From contig CALABV010000092.1 of assembly GCA_937886325.1 (NCBI GenBank), positions 1 through 42,133 of the forward strand: 42,133 nucleotides of DNA, in the 5' to 3' direction. A model generated the notes under the pieces. That model had not been told where the DNA came from and made no database searches. It worked only from the letters and a program-made list of their open reading frames with translations. Origin of the DNA: an uncultured Geobacter sp. (lineage in GTDB: Bacteria > Desulfobacterota > Desulfuromonadia > Geobacterales > Geobacteraceae). The stretch's first letter is position 1. Each line of letters begins with the position of its first letter. The position numbers and the translations under genes are program-made. Below, piece after piece: positions 21,581 to 29,885 of the stretch.

Positions 21581-24271
21581 TCAATGCTTCTCACGAATTA
21601 TCAGCAGCCGCTTACGCAGATAATCCAAGCCAAAAATCAACGGTATCCCAACCCAGGCCAAAGCATAGATCCGCCAGGACACTGGACCGGTTCCGAGTAC
21701 CCGCTGCATCGGTGCGGTATACAGCAATGCCCAACTGAACAGAATCTGGACAAATATGCCGCCCAGCAACAGGCGGTTGCGCAGCACCCCAAAATCCAGA
21801 CCGGAACGCCGCTCAAAACGCCTGCCAATCAGGTTGCCAATCTGCATGAGTAGAATGGTGGCGAGGGCTATACCCGTTGCAGAACGATACAGGGGATCGG
21901 ACATTGCCAAGTCCTGTCCGTAATGCCAGCCACCCTGCACCAGTACCAGAAAGAATAGTCCAAGTGACCACGCAGCCTCGAGGAGACCGAGGAACAGGTA
22001 GCTGTGGCAGATCAAGGCGGGGGTCAGTAATCGCTGTTCGCGCCGGCGCGGCGGCTTGCGCATCTCTTCCGGATCGGGCGGCTCCTGGCCCAGCGCCATG
22101 GATGGGATGATGTCGGTCCCCAAATCGATGGACAGGATCTGGATCACTGTGAGGGCAAGAGGGACCGGCAGCAGGATGTAGATGAGATAAGGCAGAATCT
22201 CCGGGCCGTTGCTGACCAGTACATAGTTGGTGAATTTCTTGATGTTGGCGAAGACCGTACGACCCTCCGCCACACCGGCGACGATCGAGGCAAAGTTGTC
22301 GTCCAGCAGGATTATCTGCGCCGAAGCCCGCGCCACGTCAGTGCCGCTGCGCCCCATGGCAATGCCTACATCCGCGGCCTTGAGCGCGGGCGCGTCATTG
22401 ACCCCGTCTCCGGTCATGGCAACCAGCTTGTCCATGGACTGCAGGGCTGCGACGATTTTCATCTTCTGTTCAGGAGTGGTGCGGGCAAAAATGCGCAGGC
22501 CGCCCTCCAGCCTGGCAATCAGATCCCGCTCCGTGATCTTTTCCAGTACATCTCCTGTCAGAATCCGAACTTCATCATCGACGCCGGAAACGATGGCGCA
22601 TTTACGCGCAACAGCCAGTGCGGTATCCGGATGGTCGCCGGTAATCATAATCACATCGATACCGGCTTCGGAGCAGATGCCCACCGCCGCCGGCGCCTCG
22701 GGGCGGACCGGGTCTTCGATGCCGAGAAAACCGCTGAGGACAAGCCCCTGTTCCAGCACTTCACATGGGAGGTCCGCAGCCTCGTTTTCCTCTTCAATTT
22801 CCCTCCAAGCCACTGCAATGACGCGCAAGCCAGCCGCAGCCATGAGTCTCATGTTTGCCTCGGCCATATCCAGTACCTGGACATCTGCGGCAACCGAGCG
22901 TCCGCCATTCCCCATCTCCACCCGGGACAACAGCGGTCGTAAAGCTTCCCAAGCCCCTTTGACGACAAACACCCTTTGCCCTCCCCAAGCCATAATACCC
23001 GCCGACCGGCGCTTCCCGGCATCAAAGGCAAAAGCTCTCTCAACTGCTCCGCGCACTTCGGCGACATCCATTTCCAGTTCATGGCAGGCGCGGGCAACCG
23101 CTACATCGAGGGGATCGCCGCTGAACCCTTCGTCAGTTGCCCGCACGGAACAAGCTCCAAGCGCCAACCCCAGCAATCTGCGATGGACTGCCGCGTCCCG
23201 GGTTCCGTCCACGCCGTCAGGCGTCGTTATATTTGTTATGCGCAACTCGTTGCAGGTCAGAGTGCCGGTCTTGTCGGTGCAAATCACATGCACCGCCCCC
23301 AGCCCTTCAACTGCGCTCAGACCCTTGACCAGCACGTTCTTGCGAGCCATGCGCAGGCTCCCCATGGCCAGGGACAGCGTAAAGGTAGGCAGCAGGCCCT
23401 CGGGGACGTTGGCAACGATGATCCCCATCATGAACACCAGGTTGACCCACAGCGACCGCCCGCTTACCACTCCGTAGGCAAAAAAGGCCACCACCATGGC
23501 CACCGCGATAACAGCCAGAACTCGTACCATGTGCGCCGTTTCCCTCTCGAGTGAGGATAAGTTGCGGTGGATAGCCTGGGAAAGGTGGGCTACCTTTCCG
23601 AACTCCGTACGAATGCCGGTGGCGAATACCACCCCAAGCCCCTGTCCCTTCAGAATCGCACAACCGGCAAAAACGATGTTGCGGCTTTCTATGAGACGAC
23701 CTTCCATGGAGCACTCGGTAAGGTTGACCGGCTTGGACTCTCCGGTCAGGGGAGCGTTATTCGCCACCAGGTCCTCGCATTCTACCAGCCGCGCATCAGC
23801 CGGAACGCGGTCTCCCTCCCCGATTACCAGCACATCACCCGGCACCAGTTCTTCGGACAGTATCCGGCAGACAACACCGTTGCGTACCACCTGTACGCGC
23901 TGGGGCAAAAACTGCTGCAGTGCCTGCATGGCTCTTTCGGCGCGATATTCCTGGATGAAACTGAACAGTGCGTTCAGCAGCGCGACCCCACCCAGCGCCC
24001 ACCCCAGGACAACCATGCTTTCACCAGGCTTGATGCTATCAGCCAAGAAGCAGACTGCTGAGGACAGAAAGAGCAAGATGGTGAAAAAATTGGTGAACTG
24101 TCGCAAAAGCGTCCGAGGCCACTTCCAGGGATCCCGCACCTCGACGCTGTTGGGGCCTACTTCACGAATCCGTTCTTCCACTTCGTACGGCCGCAAACCT
24201 TCGCTTCGGCTCACCAGATACCCGAAAACGTCCTCAGGCGCCAATTGATGAATTTGCCGCAAGTCGCTCAT
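21581..24271 (-). CDS. P-type cation ATPase, Na,K-ATPase-like (P2C)
   Basis: About 896 residues from the ATG at 24271, which overlaps the preceding stop (ATGA). An N-terminal cation_ATPase_N domain is followed by actuator TGES (NAPLTGESKPV), phosphorylation D333 in DKTGTLT, hinge MTGDGVNDAPALKAADVGIAMG, and ten membrane helices. Helix 4 reads IIVANVPEGLLPT, helix 5 SNGPEILPYLIYI, and helix 6 SIDLGTDIIPSMALG. These match Na,K-/H,K-ATPases (VPEGLL, NIPEITP, IDLGTDMVP) rather than Ca-ATPases (VTDGLPA). It should export Na+ or H+, perhaps in exchange for K+; the ion is inferred. No beta subunit gene is nearby. Confidence 0.88.
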   Translation of the reverse strand: MSDLRQIHQLAPEDVFGYLVSRSEGLRPYEVEERIREVGPNSVEVRDPWKWPRTLLRQFTNFFTILLFLSSAVCFLADSIKPGESMVVLGWALGGVALLNALFSFIQEYRAERAMQALQQFLPQRVQVVRNGVVCRILSEELVPGDVLVIGEGDRVPADARLVECEDLVANNAPLTGESKPVNLTECSMEGRLIESRNIVFAGCAILKGQGLGVVFATGIRTEFGKVAHLSQAIHRNLSSLERETAHMVRVLAVIAVAMVVAFFAYGVVSGRSLWVNLVFMMGIIVANVPEGLLPTFTLSLAMGSLRMARKNVLVKGLSAVEGLGAVHVICTDKTGTLTCNELRITNITTPDGVDGTRDAAVHRRLLGLALGACSVRATDEGFSGDPLDVAVARACHELEMDVAEVRGAVERAFAFDAGKRRSAGIMAWGGQRVFVVKGAWEALRPLLSRVEMGNGGRSVAADVQVLDMAEANMRLMAAAGLRVIAVAWREIEEENEAADLPCEVLEQGLVLSGFLGIEDPVRPEAPAAVGICSEAGIDVIMITGDHPDTALAVARKCAIVSGVDDEVRILTGDVLEKITERDLIARLEGGLRIFARTTPEQKMKIVAALQSMDKLVAMTGDGVNDAPALKAADVGIAMGRSGTDVARASAQIILLDDNFASIVAGVAEGRTVFANIKKFTNYVLVSNGPEILPYLIYILLPVPLALTVIQILSIDLGTDIIPSMALGQEPPDPEEMRKPPRRREQRLLTPALICHSYLFLGLLEAAWSLGLFFLVLVQGGWHYGQDLAMSDPLYRSATGIALATILLMQIGNLIGRRFERRSGLDFGVLRNRLLLGGIFVQILFSWALLYTAPMQRVLGTGPVSWRIYALAWVGIPLIFGLDYLRKRLLIIREKH

Positions 24272-25101
24272 AGACTTCGATAGATCCCCACGTCGCATGG
24301 CGTTCCCCGCAAGAGCCGCTCCAGATCATTGCCGTGCAGAAATCGATGGTCAAACAGGCCTTCGGACGCGCTGAGCATCACCATTCCCACCTTGAGACGA
24401 CTGGCCTGAACAAGCACTTCGTTTACCCAATCGTCGCAGACCCCTATTCTCCAATCAAGACGAAACATGCTGTCACCGCTTCGCCGGATAATCTCTTCTC
24501 CAATCTCAGCAAGATAACGTTCCCCAATCTGCCGCATTGCATCACGCCGAGCCATGGAAAGGTTCGGGAGCCTAATGGCGCTAACCTCAAACCACCGCAG
24601 CAGAAAAAGACGGTCGAGATCCGGCAGCAACAGACGGAAAAACGTCCAGGCTTCCTCAAAACAGCCGGGTTGGCCGGAAAAGGGCAACAGCAGGTCGCGC
24701 GGCGCTCCGAGAAGACCGGGTTGCACCACTCGCAGCGCCATCACCGGAAAGAGCCCGGTTCTCAGAAGCTTTTCGGAAACAGTGCCCGACAGGAAACGCT
24801 GTTGACGGGATCGCACCCTGGTCCCGCACACCACGATATTTCCCGTTCCGGATGGTATATGGTTCATCAAGGTGGAGCAGACATCTCTCTCTTCAGGCAA
24901 AATATCAGTGACGGCTTCGACACCCATGGCTCGACATTCATACTCCAGACGCCGCAGTTTCCCGACCATCTGTTCGTTTGTCACACTCCCGTCACGCACA
25001 GTCAGCACCGACAGAACACTGCCTGTGTGAGCGGCGAAACGAATGGCATAGCGGGATACCCAGTCGCCGTTCAGCGAACCGTCATAGGCAAGGATGATCA
25101 T
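24268..25101 (-). CDS. Tandem universal-stress-protein (UspA) domain protein
   Basis: A 277-residue protein with two Usp-like halves. The start at 25101 is chosen because GGAGG lies just upstream and the frame then begins MIILAYDGSLNGDWVSRYAI, a normal Usp strand 1. The first domain ends with VVCGTRVRSRQQRFLSGTVS, a form of the Gx2Gx9G(S/T) ATP-binding loop. The second domain is more degenerate and ends RLLRGTPCDVGIY. Usp proteins sense stress or bind nucleotides; here the gene is translationally coupled to the P-type ATPase, so a role in controlling it is a reasonable guess. Confidence 0.75.
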   Translation of the reverse strand: MIILAYDGSLNGDWVSRYAIRFAAHTGSVLSVLTVRDGSVTNEQMVGKLRRLEYECRAMGVEAVTDILPEERDVCSTLMNHIPSGTGNIVVCGTRVRSRQQRFLSGTVSEKLLRTGLFPVMALRVVQPGLLGAPRDLLLPFSGQPGCFEEAWTFFRLLLPDLDRLFLLRWFEVSAIRLPNLSMARRDAMRQIGERYLAEIGEEIIRRSGDSMFRLDWRIGVCDDWVNEVLVQASRLKVGMVMLSASEGLFDHRFLHGNDLERLLRGTPCDVGIYRSL

Positions 25102-25158
25102 TCCTACCTCCATAAGCCGAAAATGTACCCCTATCGTTTGTAATTTTAACTTTATCAA

Positions 25159-25190
25159 GATATCTCTCCGTTACAATCCGGTGAGATATC
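25159..25190. promoter_or_regulatory. Palindrome upstream of the Usp-ATPase operon
   Basis: GATATCTC (25159-25166) and GAGATATC (25183-25190) are perfect 8-bp inverted arms about 58 bp upstream of the minus-strand start at 25101, around a CCG..CCGG core. The position suits an operator or a 5' leader hairpin. The regulator is unknown. From here to 25506 I see no supportable gene. Confidence 0.35.
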
Positions 25191-25506
25191 CGCATGAAAG
25201 AGATCTAGACTGTGAGCGGATGGCACCGAGCGCTCACTCCCCAGCATGCGTTTTCTCAAAACAACACGACCACACGAAGTCGAACACTTATGGCAACACA
25301 TTCTGGCTACGGACGCCGAATCCCGGAATCTATTACTTCTTGACGCGGCCCGAACCTTGCGTGTCCGGCCCCTTTCCGGTTCATGGAGTAACTGCCGCGC
25401 ACCCCGTCGGGCAAGGTGCTTCGATTAATCCTGAAAAAATGAGATGACCTTTTTCGGAAAAAACTTATAATTCACATTACCGACAGAAACGGAAAGAGAG
25501 GGAACC

Positions 25507-25644
25507 ATGGTATCAGAAATGAAGGACCTGATGCTTAGCATCGGGGTCGACGAAGGTACCGTGAGAGATAGTGACCCTGCCCACACTCTTGCGGAGAAAC
25601 GCTTGATTCGGCCGACTCCCCCCTTTCTTGACGCCATCGAATAG
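25507..25644 (+). CDS. Possible 45-residue small protein
   Basis: The ATG at 25507, with AGAGAGGGA upstream, opens a 45-codon frame (MVSEMKDLMLSIGVDEGTVR, then DSDPAHTLAEKRLIRP). No family is recognised. It overlaps the first bases of the WG-repeat remnant in another frame. It may be real or only a leftover of decay. Confidence 0.25.
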   Translation: MVSEMKDLMLSIGVDEGTVRDSDPAHTLAEKRLIRPTPPFLDAIE

Positions 25645-25935
25645 CGGTACGGAATTATCGTCGACGACAGACACGCGCTCAAGCGGACTGTGGGGCTTCA
25701 TCGATACTGCCGGAAAGAAAACGATCGCGCCGCAGTATAAGGACTCGGACTATTTCAGGGAAGGTCTCGCTCCGGTGAAGGCGGGAAAGAAGAGGGGTAT
25801 TTCAACAAGCAGGGCTTGATGGTGATCAAAGCGGCCTATGATGATGCCCGCCCCTTCTTTGAAGGACTGGCGCGGGTGGAGTTGGAAGGAAACGACCGGA
25901 ACGGTGCATTCATGTGGGGTCCGGAAAAGGAGTAA
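25628..25935 (+). pseudogene. Frameshifted WG-repeat (KWG) protein remnant
   Basis: The first part reads GLWGFIDTAGKKTIAPQYKD then FREGLAPVKAGKK, one WG repeat. Near 25793 the frame shifts: the expected KWGYFNKQG is recovered only by moving one base, since a G in the run AGAGGGG is missing and the Trp codon is changed to AGG. The second frame continues FNKQGLMVIKAAYDDARPFFEG and ends at TAA 25933-25935. WG-repeat proteins usually have several copies plus other domains; only about two repeats remain. The gene has decayed. Confidence 0.65.
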
Positions 25936-25957
25936 GCCTGGAAACGGAGGTGAATTC

Positions 25958-26911
25958 ATGCCCGATCGCTCTTGCCGACACATCGCCGTCATCGGCGCCA
26001 CGGGACAGGTGGGCTGGGCGCTCACCCGCGAACTGAAGCGTCTCGGACACGAGGTGCTTGCCGTATCGCGCGGCCGCACCGCGGGCAACATGTCCCGATT
26101 GGACGCCCTCGAAGACCTCGGCGTGCACACGGTTTTTCAGGCGGACCTCACGGATGTGGCTTGCCTGACCGCTCTTCTCGACGGCTGCGATACGGCGGTA
26201 GTGGCCCTTCGCGCCAATGCGCGCCTGATTCGGGAAGTGGAGCCTCCCATCCTTGAGGCTGCCCGGCGCGCGCAGGTGCAGAGGTTTGTGCCCGACGAAT
26301 TCGGGACCCACACCAGGGCACTCGAGTACGGCGTGGGAACCCTCTTCGACGCCAAGAAGGAATTCCAGGAGCAGGTCTTCGCATCGGGACTGGAGTGGAC
26401 CCTCCTGTTTCCGGGCGGCATCTTCGACTACTTCCTGCCCAACCTGCGCCTGTTCGAGAGGATTACCACCTTCGGGAACCTGCAGTGCGCGTTTCCCACC
26501 CACTCCATCGATGATATCGGCGCCGTCTGCGCCAGAGCCGTGGCCGATCCGCGCACGGCCAACAAGGCGGTCCAGATGTACGCAAATGTGGTAACCCAGC
26601 AGTATCTGCTGGATGTACTTCTGCGCTTGTGGCCCGACTACCCGTTCAAGTTCGAGCACGTATCCACCGAAAAGATACTGTATCTGAAGGATCACGGGGA
26701 TCCCGATCGGATCTCGGCAAAAGGGGGCGTAGAGCCTGACCGGGAGCGGCACGGCATCAACTATGCCACCTATGTGCTCGGCAGACTCGCATGCCCGGAC
26801 GATCCGGACACCCTTTGTGCGAACGACCTCTACCCCGACCATGTGTACACGAGGCCGGAGGAGGCGCTGGCGGACCCGGAGTTTGTTTTCGGCACGGAGT
26901 GCGGCCGGTGA
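25958..26911 (+). CDS. NmrA-like / isoflavone-reductase-like NAD(P)-binding protein
   Basis: A 317-residue cytoplasmic short-chain-reductase relative. The dinucleotide loop is IAVIGATGQVGWALTRELK (GxxGxxG) at residues 8-26. SRGRTAGNMSRL follows, where an Arg would suit NADPH. VQRFVPDEFGTH matches the RF(V/I)PSEFG motif of isoflavone reductases, with the usual downstream catalytic Lys likely in LFDAKKEFQEQV. The substrate is unknown. The start at 25958 has GGAGGTGAATTC directly upstream; a longer frame begins in the WG remnant and is rejected. Confidence 0.8.
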   Translation: MPDRSCRHIAVIGATGQVGWALTRELKRLGHEVLAVSRGRTAGNMSRLDALEDLGVHTVFQADLTDVACLTALLDGCDTAVVALRANARLIREVEPPILEAARRAQVQRFVPDEFGTHTRALEYGVGTLFDAKKEFQEQVFASGLEWTLLFPGGIFDYFLPNLRLFERITTFGNLQCAFPTHSIDDIGAVCARAVADPRTANKAVQMYANVVTQQYLLDVLLRLWPDYPFKFEHVSTEKILYLKDHGDPDRISAKGGVEPDRERHGINYATYVLGRLACPDDPDTLCANDLYPDHVYTRPEEALADPEFVFGTECGR

Positions 26912-26950
26912 CGGAAAGATGATGAAAAATCGGATTGGAGGATATCCGGT

Positions 26951-27430
26951 GTGAACAACGCCGCGCTACGGCTCCCATGGAAATCCGCGACACTTTTCCT
27001 GTGCGCATGCTGCTGTTTCTTTTCCCCGGGATGCAGACAACAGAGTCATTCCCCGTCCGAAACCGGGTCCGCGGCCGTTCAACGACACACTCTGACGGAT
27101 CTCCGCGTTCTGGAAAACGCCTATCACACCCGCCAGAGCAACCTTCAGGTCACCCAGCAGGGAGTCATCATCAAGGTTCTGGCCGACGATGACGAAGGCA
27201 GCCGGCACCAGCGCTGTATCGTGGAATTACCGTCACGACAACGACTGCTGATTGCCCACAATATCGATAGCGCCCCGCGGATTCCGGATCTGGTGAAGGG
27301 TGAATCCCTGACCTTCCATGGAGAGTACGAGTGGAGCAGAAAAGGCGGGGTCATTCACTGGACGCATCATGATCCGGAGGGGCATCATCAGGGCGGCTGG
27401 ATCGTGTATCAAGGGAAAACATACGAGTAA
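26951..27430 (+). CDS. DUF3465 lipoprotein
   Basis: A 159-residue protein from GTG 26951, with GGAGG 9 bp upstream. The signal peptide ends in a lipobox (FFSPGC), so it is a lipoprotein. The DUF3465 region includes VLADDDEGSRHQRCIVELPS, LVKGESLTFHGEYEW and WTHHDPEGHHQGGWIVYQGK. The His-rich C-terminal motif is a family hallmark; the function is unknown, possibly nucleic-acid or metal binding by an OB-like fold. Confidence 0.82.
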   Translation: MNNAALRLPWKSATLFLCACCCFFSPGCRQQSHSPSETGSAAVQRHTLTDLRVLENAYHTRQSNLQVTQQGVIIKVLADDDEGSRHQRCIVELPSRQRLLIAHNIDSAPRIPDLVKGESLTFHGEYEWSRKGGVIHWTHHDPEGHHQGGWIVYQGKTYE

Positions 27431-27453
27431 CAGAAAGTACCGAGGGAGGAGAC

Positions 27454-28434
27454 ATGCTGCGGCTACTGCAATCAATTTTCGGATTCGGCGACACCACGGG
27501 CGGCTACCCCGAGGATATGGTCAGGAAGGCCATCGAGCGGGCCGTTGACGGGACGGATCCCTGGCTGCGCGCGATATCGGGCTACAGGAAAAAGCTGAGG
27601 CCTGCAGTCCTGCGCGCCATGGATCATGTGGTTACCCTGGTGGACGGACTACCCCCGCCCCTCCTGGTAAACGGGGACTCGTACCGCAACGACCCCAGGC
27701 TCAAGGTCTTTTTCCTTTCAACGGCGGAAATGCGGGGAATATTCGGGAAGGACCGGAACCTGAGGGATTTCCTGCGCGGACCGGGGGCAGGGGCCGAAAT
27801 GGTCACCGCGCTCATGTTCATGGAAAAGAGGGAAGACAGGGGCTTCGGCGCGGAAATGGACGGGGACAGGGTCATGCGCGATGTTCCCCGGATCACTGTC
27901 AGTTTCGAATCCCATCGCCTGATGGATCCCGCGCCGGACGAAGACCGGACACGTCTTCTCCTCAAGAAACGCGCCTTCGATTATCTGATTCGTGTCGCGC
28001 TGCAACGCATCTCCAGCGCCAAGGCGGAACGAAAGGACCTGGAGCGGCGCAACGCGCTCTTACAGGCAAAAATCGAAGTATTGCGCCGTGGCGGATGGGG
28101 ATTCAACGGGAACGATTCCAGCCTGAGCGAGGACATCGGCGACCTTGAAGAGAGCCTTCGCCGGATCGAGTCCCAACTGTCGGAACTCGGAGGCGACGAT
28201 CGTACGCTCGAGACATACCTGAATATCGTCATCGACGTGCTGGGGCATCCCGAAAACCATCTCCAGGGTGGACGGGAAACCTTGATAGTCGACGGCATGG
28301 GAATCCGGCGAGATCAGGCTTCGAGCACTGCGCCGGAGCTGACGCTCACTACCGTGCACGATACGGACGGCCGCTGCAGAATCGCGCAGATGATCTCCCT
28401 TCCCGCAGAAGAACTGCGAGGTATCAAAGGCTGA
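27454..28434 (+). CDS. Uncharacterised coiled-coil protein
   Basis: A 326-residue cytoplasmic protein of no family I recognise. Visible features are an N-terminal GFGDTTGGYPEDMVRKAIER, a middle part with KVFFLSTAEMRGIFGKDRNL, and a heptad-rich segment at about residues 190-245 (QRISSAKAERKDLERRNALL, ESLRRIESQLSEL) that should form a coiled coil. It ends RIAQMISLPAEELRGIKG. GGAGG precedes the ATG, and it lies 23 bp after the DUF3465 gene. A large hairpin follows. Confidence 0.6.
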   Translation: MLRLLQSIFGFGDTTGGYPEDMVRKAIERAVDGTDPWLRAISGYRKKLRPAVLRAMDHVVTLVDGLPPPLLVNGDSYRNDPRLKVFFLSTAEMRGIFGKDRNLRDFLRGPGAGAEMVTALMFMEKREDRGFGAEMDGDRVMRDVPRITVSFESHRLMDPAPDEDRTRLLLKKRAFDYLIRVALQRISSAKAERKDLERRNALLQAKIEVLRRGGWGFNGNDSSLSEDIGDLEESLRRIESQLSELGGDDRTLETYLNIVIDVLGHPENHLQGGRETLIVDGMGIRRDQASSTAPELTLTTVHDTDGRCRIAQMISLPAEELRGIKG

Positions 28435-28450
28435 TACCGCAACCCCTTCC

Positions 28451-28525
28451 GGTCATCCATGAACCGAAAACGGCAGTTGGAGTCGTTCTTTTCGGACGAC
28501 TCCAACTGCCGTTTTCAGGATGACC
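28451..28525. terminator. Very long perfect hairpin, terminator-like
   Basis: The inner stem is 21 bp and perfect: GAAAACGGCAGTTGGAGTCG plus T (28466-28486) pairs with 28496-28516 around TCTTTTCGG. An outer pair GGTCATCC (28451-28458) and GGATGACC (28518-28525) extends it. It starts 16 bp after the stop of the coiled-coil gene. The GTTTTC tail gives a partial U-tract within the stem, so it may act as a terminator, but its length and its relative at 33556-33603 suggest a repeat family. Confidence 0.65.
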
Positions 28526-28626
28526 CGACATGAAAAGGAGAGAATTCCCAGATCCGATACGAGTAGGTATACTTTTAGAGAAACATCGTCTTCCAACCAA
28601 TGTGGTCACAAAATGAGGAGGTTGCC

Positions 28627-29469
28627 ATGCTCTGGAAAGGACGAAGGGAAAGCTCGAACGTCGAAGACCGCCGGGGCCTTGCCCCCAAAGTCGCAATGGG
28701 TGGCGGAATAGGGACGATACTTCTCGTGCTGGCCATCTATCTCCTGGGCGGCGATCCTTCCGAACTGATGAAGGCTTCGCAACCGGCCACGTCGGAAACG
28801 GCCGCAACCTACCAGGGGACGGCGGAAGAGAACGAACGTGCGAAATTCGTGTCGGTTGTGCTGGCGGACACCGAGGATATCTGGACGGAGCAATTCCGCA
28901 GGCAGGGCGGGACGTACCGGTACCCGAAACTGGTCCTCTTTTCCGGAAGCGTCGAATCAGCCTGCGGAATGGCCGGTTCGGCCACCGGCCCGTTCTATTG
29001 TCCGGGGGATCAAAAGGTATATATCGACCTCAGTTTCTATAACGAACTGCGGGACAAGTTCAAGGCTCCGGGCGATTTTGCCATGGCCTACGTAATCGCC
29101 CACGAAGTGGGTCACCATGTGCAGACGCTGCTCGGGATCAACGAGAAGGTGATGTCTCTCCGCTCCCGCGTAAGCGACAAGGAATTCAAGAGATACCTGG
29201 TACGACTTGAATTGCAGGCGGACTACCTGGCCGGTGTGTGGGCTCATCACGCCGAACGGATGAAGCTGCTCGAAGAGGGAGATATCGAGGAGGCGCTGAA
29301 CGCCGCCAGCGCGGTGGGAGACGACCGCATCCAGAAGAGCGTGCAGGGATACGTCGTTCCGGACAGCTTTACCCACGGCACGTCCGAGCAGAGGCAACGC
29401 TGGTTTACCAGGGGATTCAAAGCCGGAGACCTGAGCGAGGGAGACACCTTCAAGGCGGAAAGCCTGTGA
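28627..29469 (+). CDS. ypfJ: YpfJ-type neutral zinc metallopeptidase
   Basis: A 280-residue inner-membrane protein with the start at 28627 (GAGGAGG upstream). One helix (GGIGTILLVLAIYLL) is followed by a periplasmic domain with FYCPGDQKVYIDLSFYNEL, then the zincin motif AYVIAHEVGHHVQ at H159-E160-H163, and the third-ligand region RLELQADYLAGVWAHH. The C-terminus (RWFTRGFKAGDL) is typical of the YpfJ/UPF0560 family. All zinc ligands are present. The stop overlaps the next start (TGATG). Confidence 0.9.
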   Translation: MLWKGRRESSNVEDRRGLAPKVAMGGGIGTILLVLAIYLLGGDPSELMKASQPATSETAATYQGTAEENERAKFVSVVLADTEDIWTEQFRRQGGTYRYPKLVLFSGSVESACGMAGSATGPFYCPGDQKVYIDLSFYNELRDKFKAPGDFAMAYVIAHEVGHHVQTLLGINEKVMSLRSRVSDKEFKRYLVRLELQADYLAGVWAHHAERMKLLEEGDIEEALNAASAVGDDRIQKSVQGYVVPDSFTHGTSEQRQRWFTRGFKAGDLSEGDTFKAESL

Positions 29470-29885
29470 TGCCGACCCTGAGGGCGCTTCGCTACGCGTG
29501 GGCCGCACCCTGCTCGCTGGTGGGGCTGCTACTTGCCCTGGCCGCACTTGCTTCCGGCTCAACAGCCAGAGGTATCGAAGGGACTCTCGAAGTCGCAGGC
29601 GGCCGTATTCCCCAATCGGTGTCCCGACTGCCGCGGGCGCTTCGGTTCTCCGCCATCACCTTCGGCCACGTCATCCTGGGCGTGAGCCACGCCGCGCTGG
29701 ATTTCCATCGCAGCCACGAACACGTCCATGTCCGGCAGTATGAACGGTTGGGGATATTGTTCTTTCCGCTCTATTGCGGTTCAAGTCTTGTCCAGCTCGT
29801 TCGCGGCCGTAATTTCTACCTGGACAACCGATTCGAGCGCGAAGCGCGCTCTTTTGCGGTGGAGAGTCAGCATCTTTCATGGTAA
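29469..29885 (+). CDS. Small membrane protein with HExxHxxQ motif
   Basis: A 138-residue protein, start overlapping the ypfJ stop by 1 bp. A hydrophobic N-terminus (PCSLVGLLLALAALASG) is followed by FGHVILGVSHAALDFHRSHE and VHVRQYERLG. Residues 83-90 read H-E-H-V-H-V-R-Q, a clear HExxH zinc-protease motif with the Q of HExxHxxQ proteins, and NRFEREARSFA at about 120-130 could provide the glutamate ligand. The family is not one I can name. Translational coupling to another zinc protease suggests a shared role; activity is inferred. It ends directly against the convergent tex gene with no spacer. Confidence 0.6.
   Translation: MPTLRALRYAWAAPCSLVGLLLALAALASGSTARGIEGTLEVAGGRIPQSVSRLPRALRFSAITFGHVILGVSHAALDFHRSHEHVHVRQYERLGILFFPLYCGSSLVQLVRGRNFYLDNRFEREARSFAVESQHLSW

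Noticed and set aside
25246..25428. 60-codon open frame between the Usp operon and the WG remnant
   Set aside because: No ribosome site, no recognisable family and overlapping frames of equal length; treated as non-coding.
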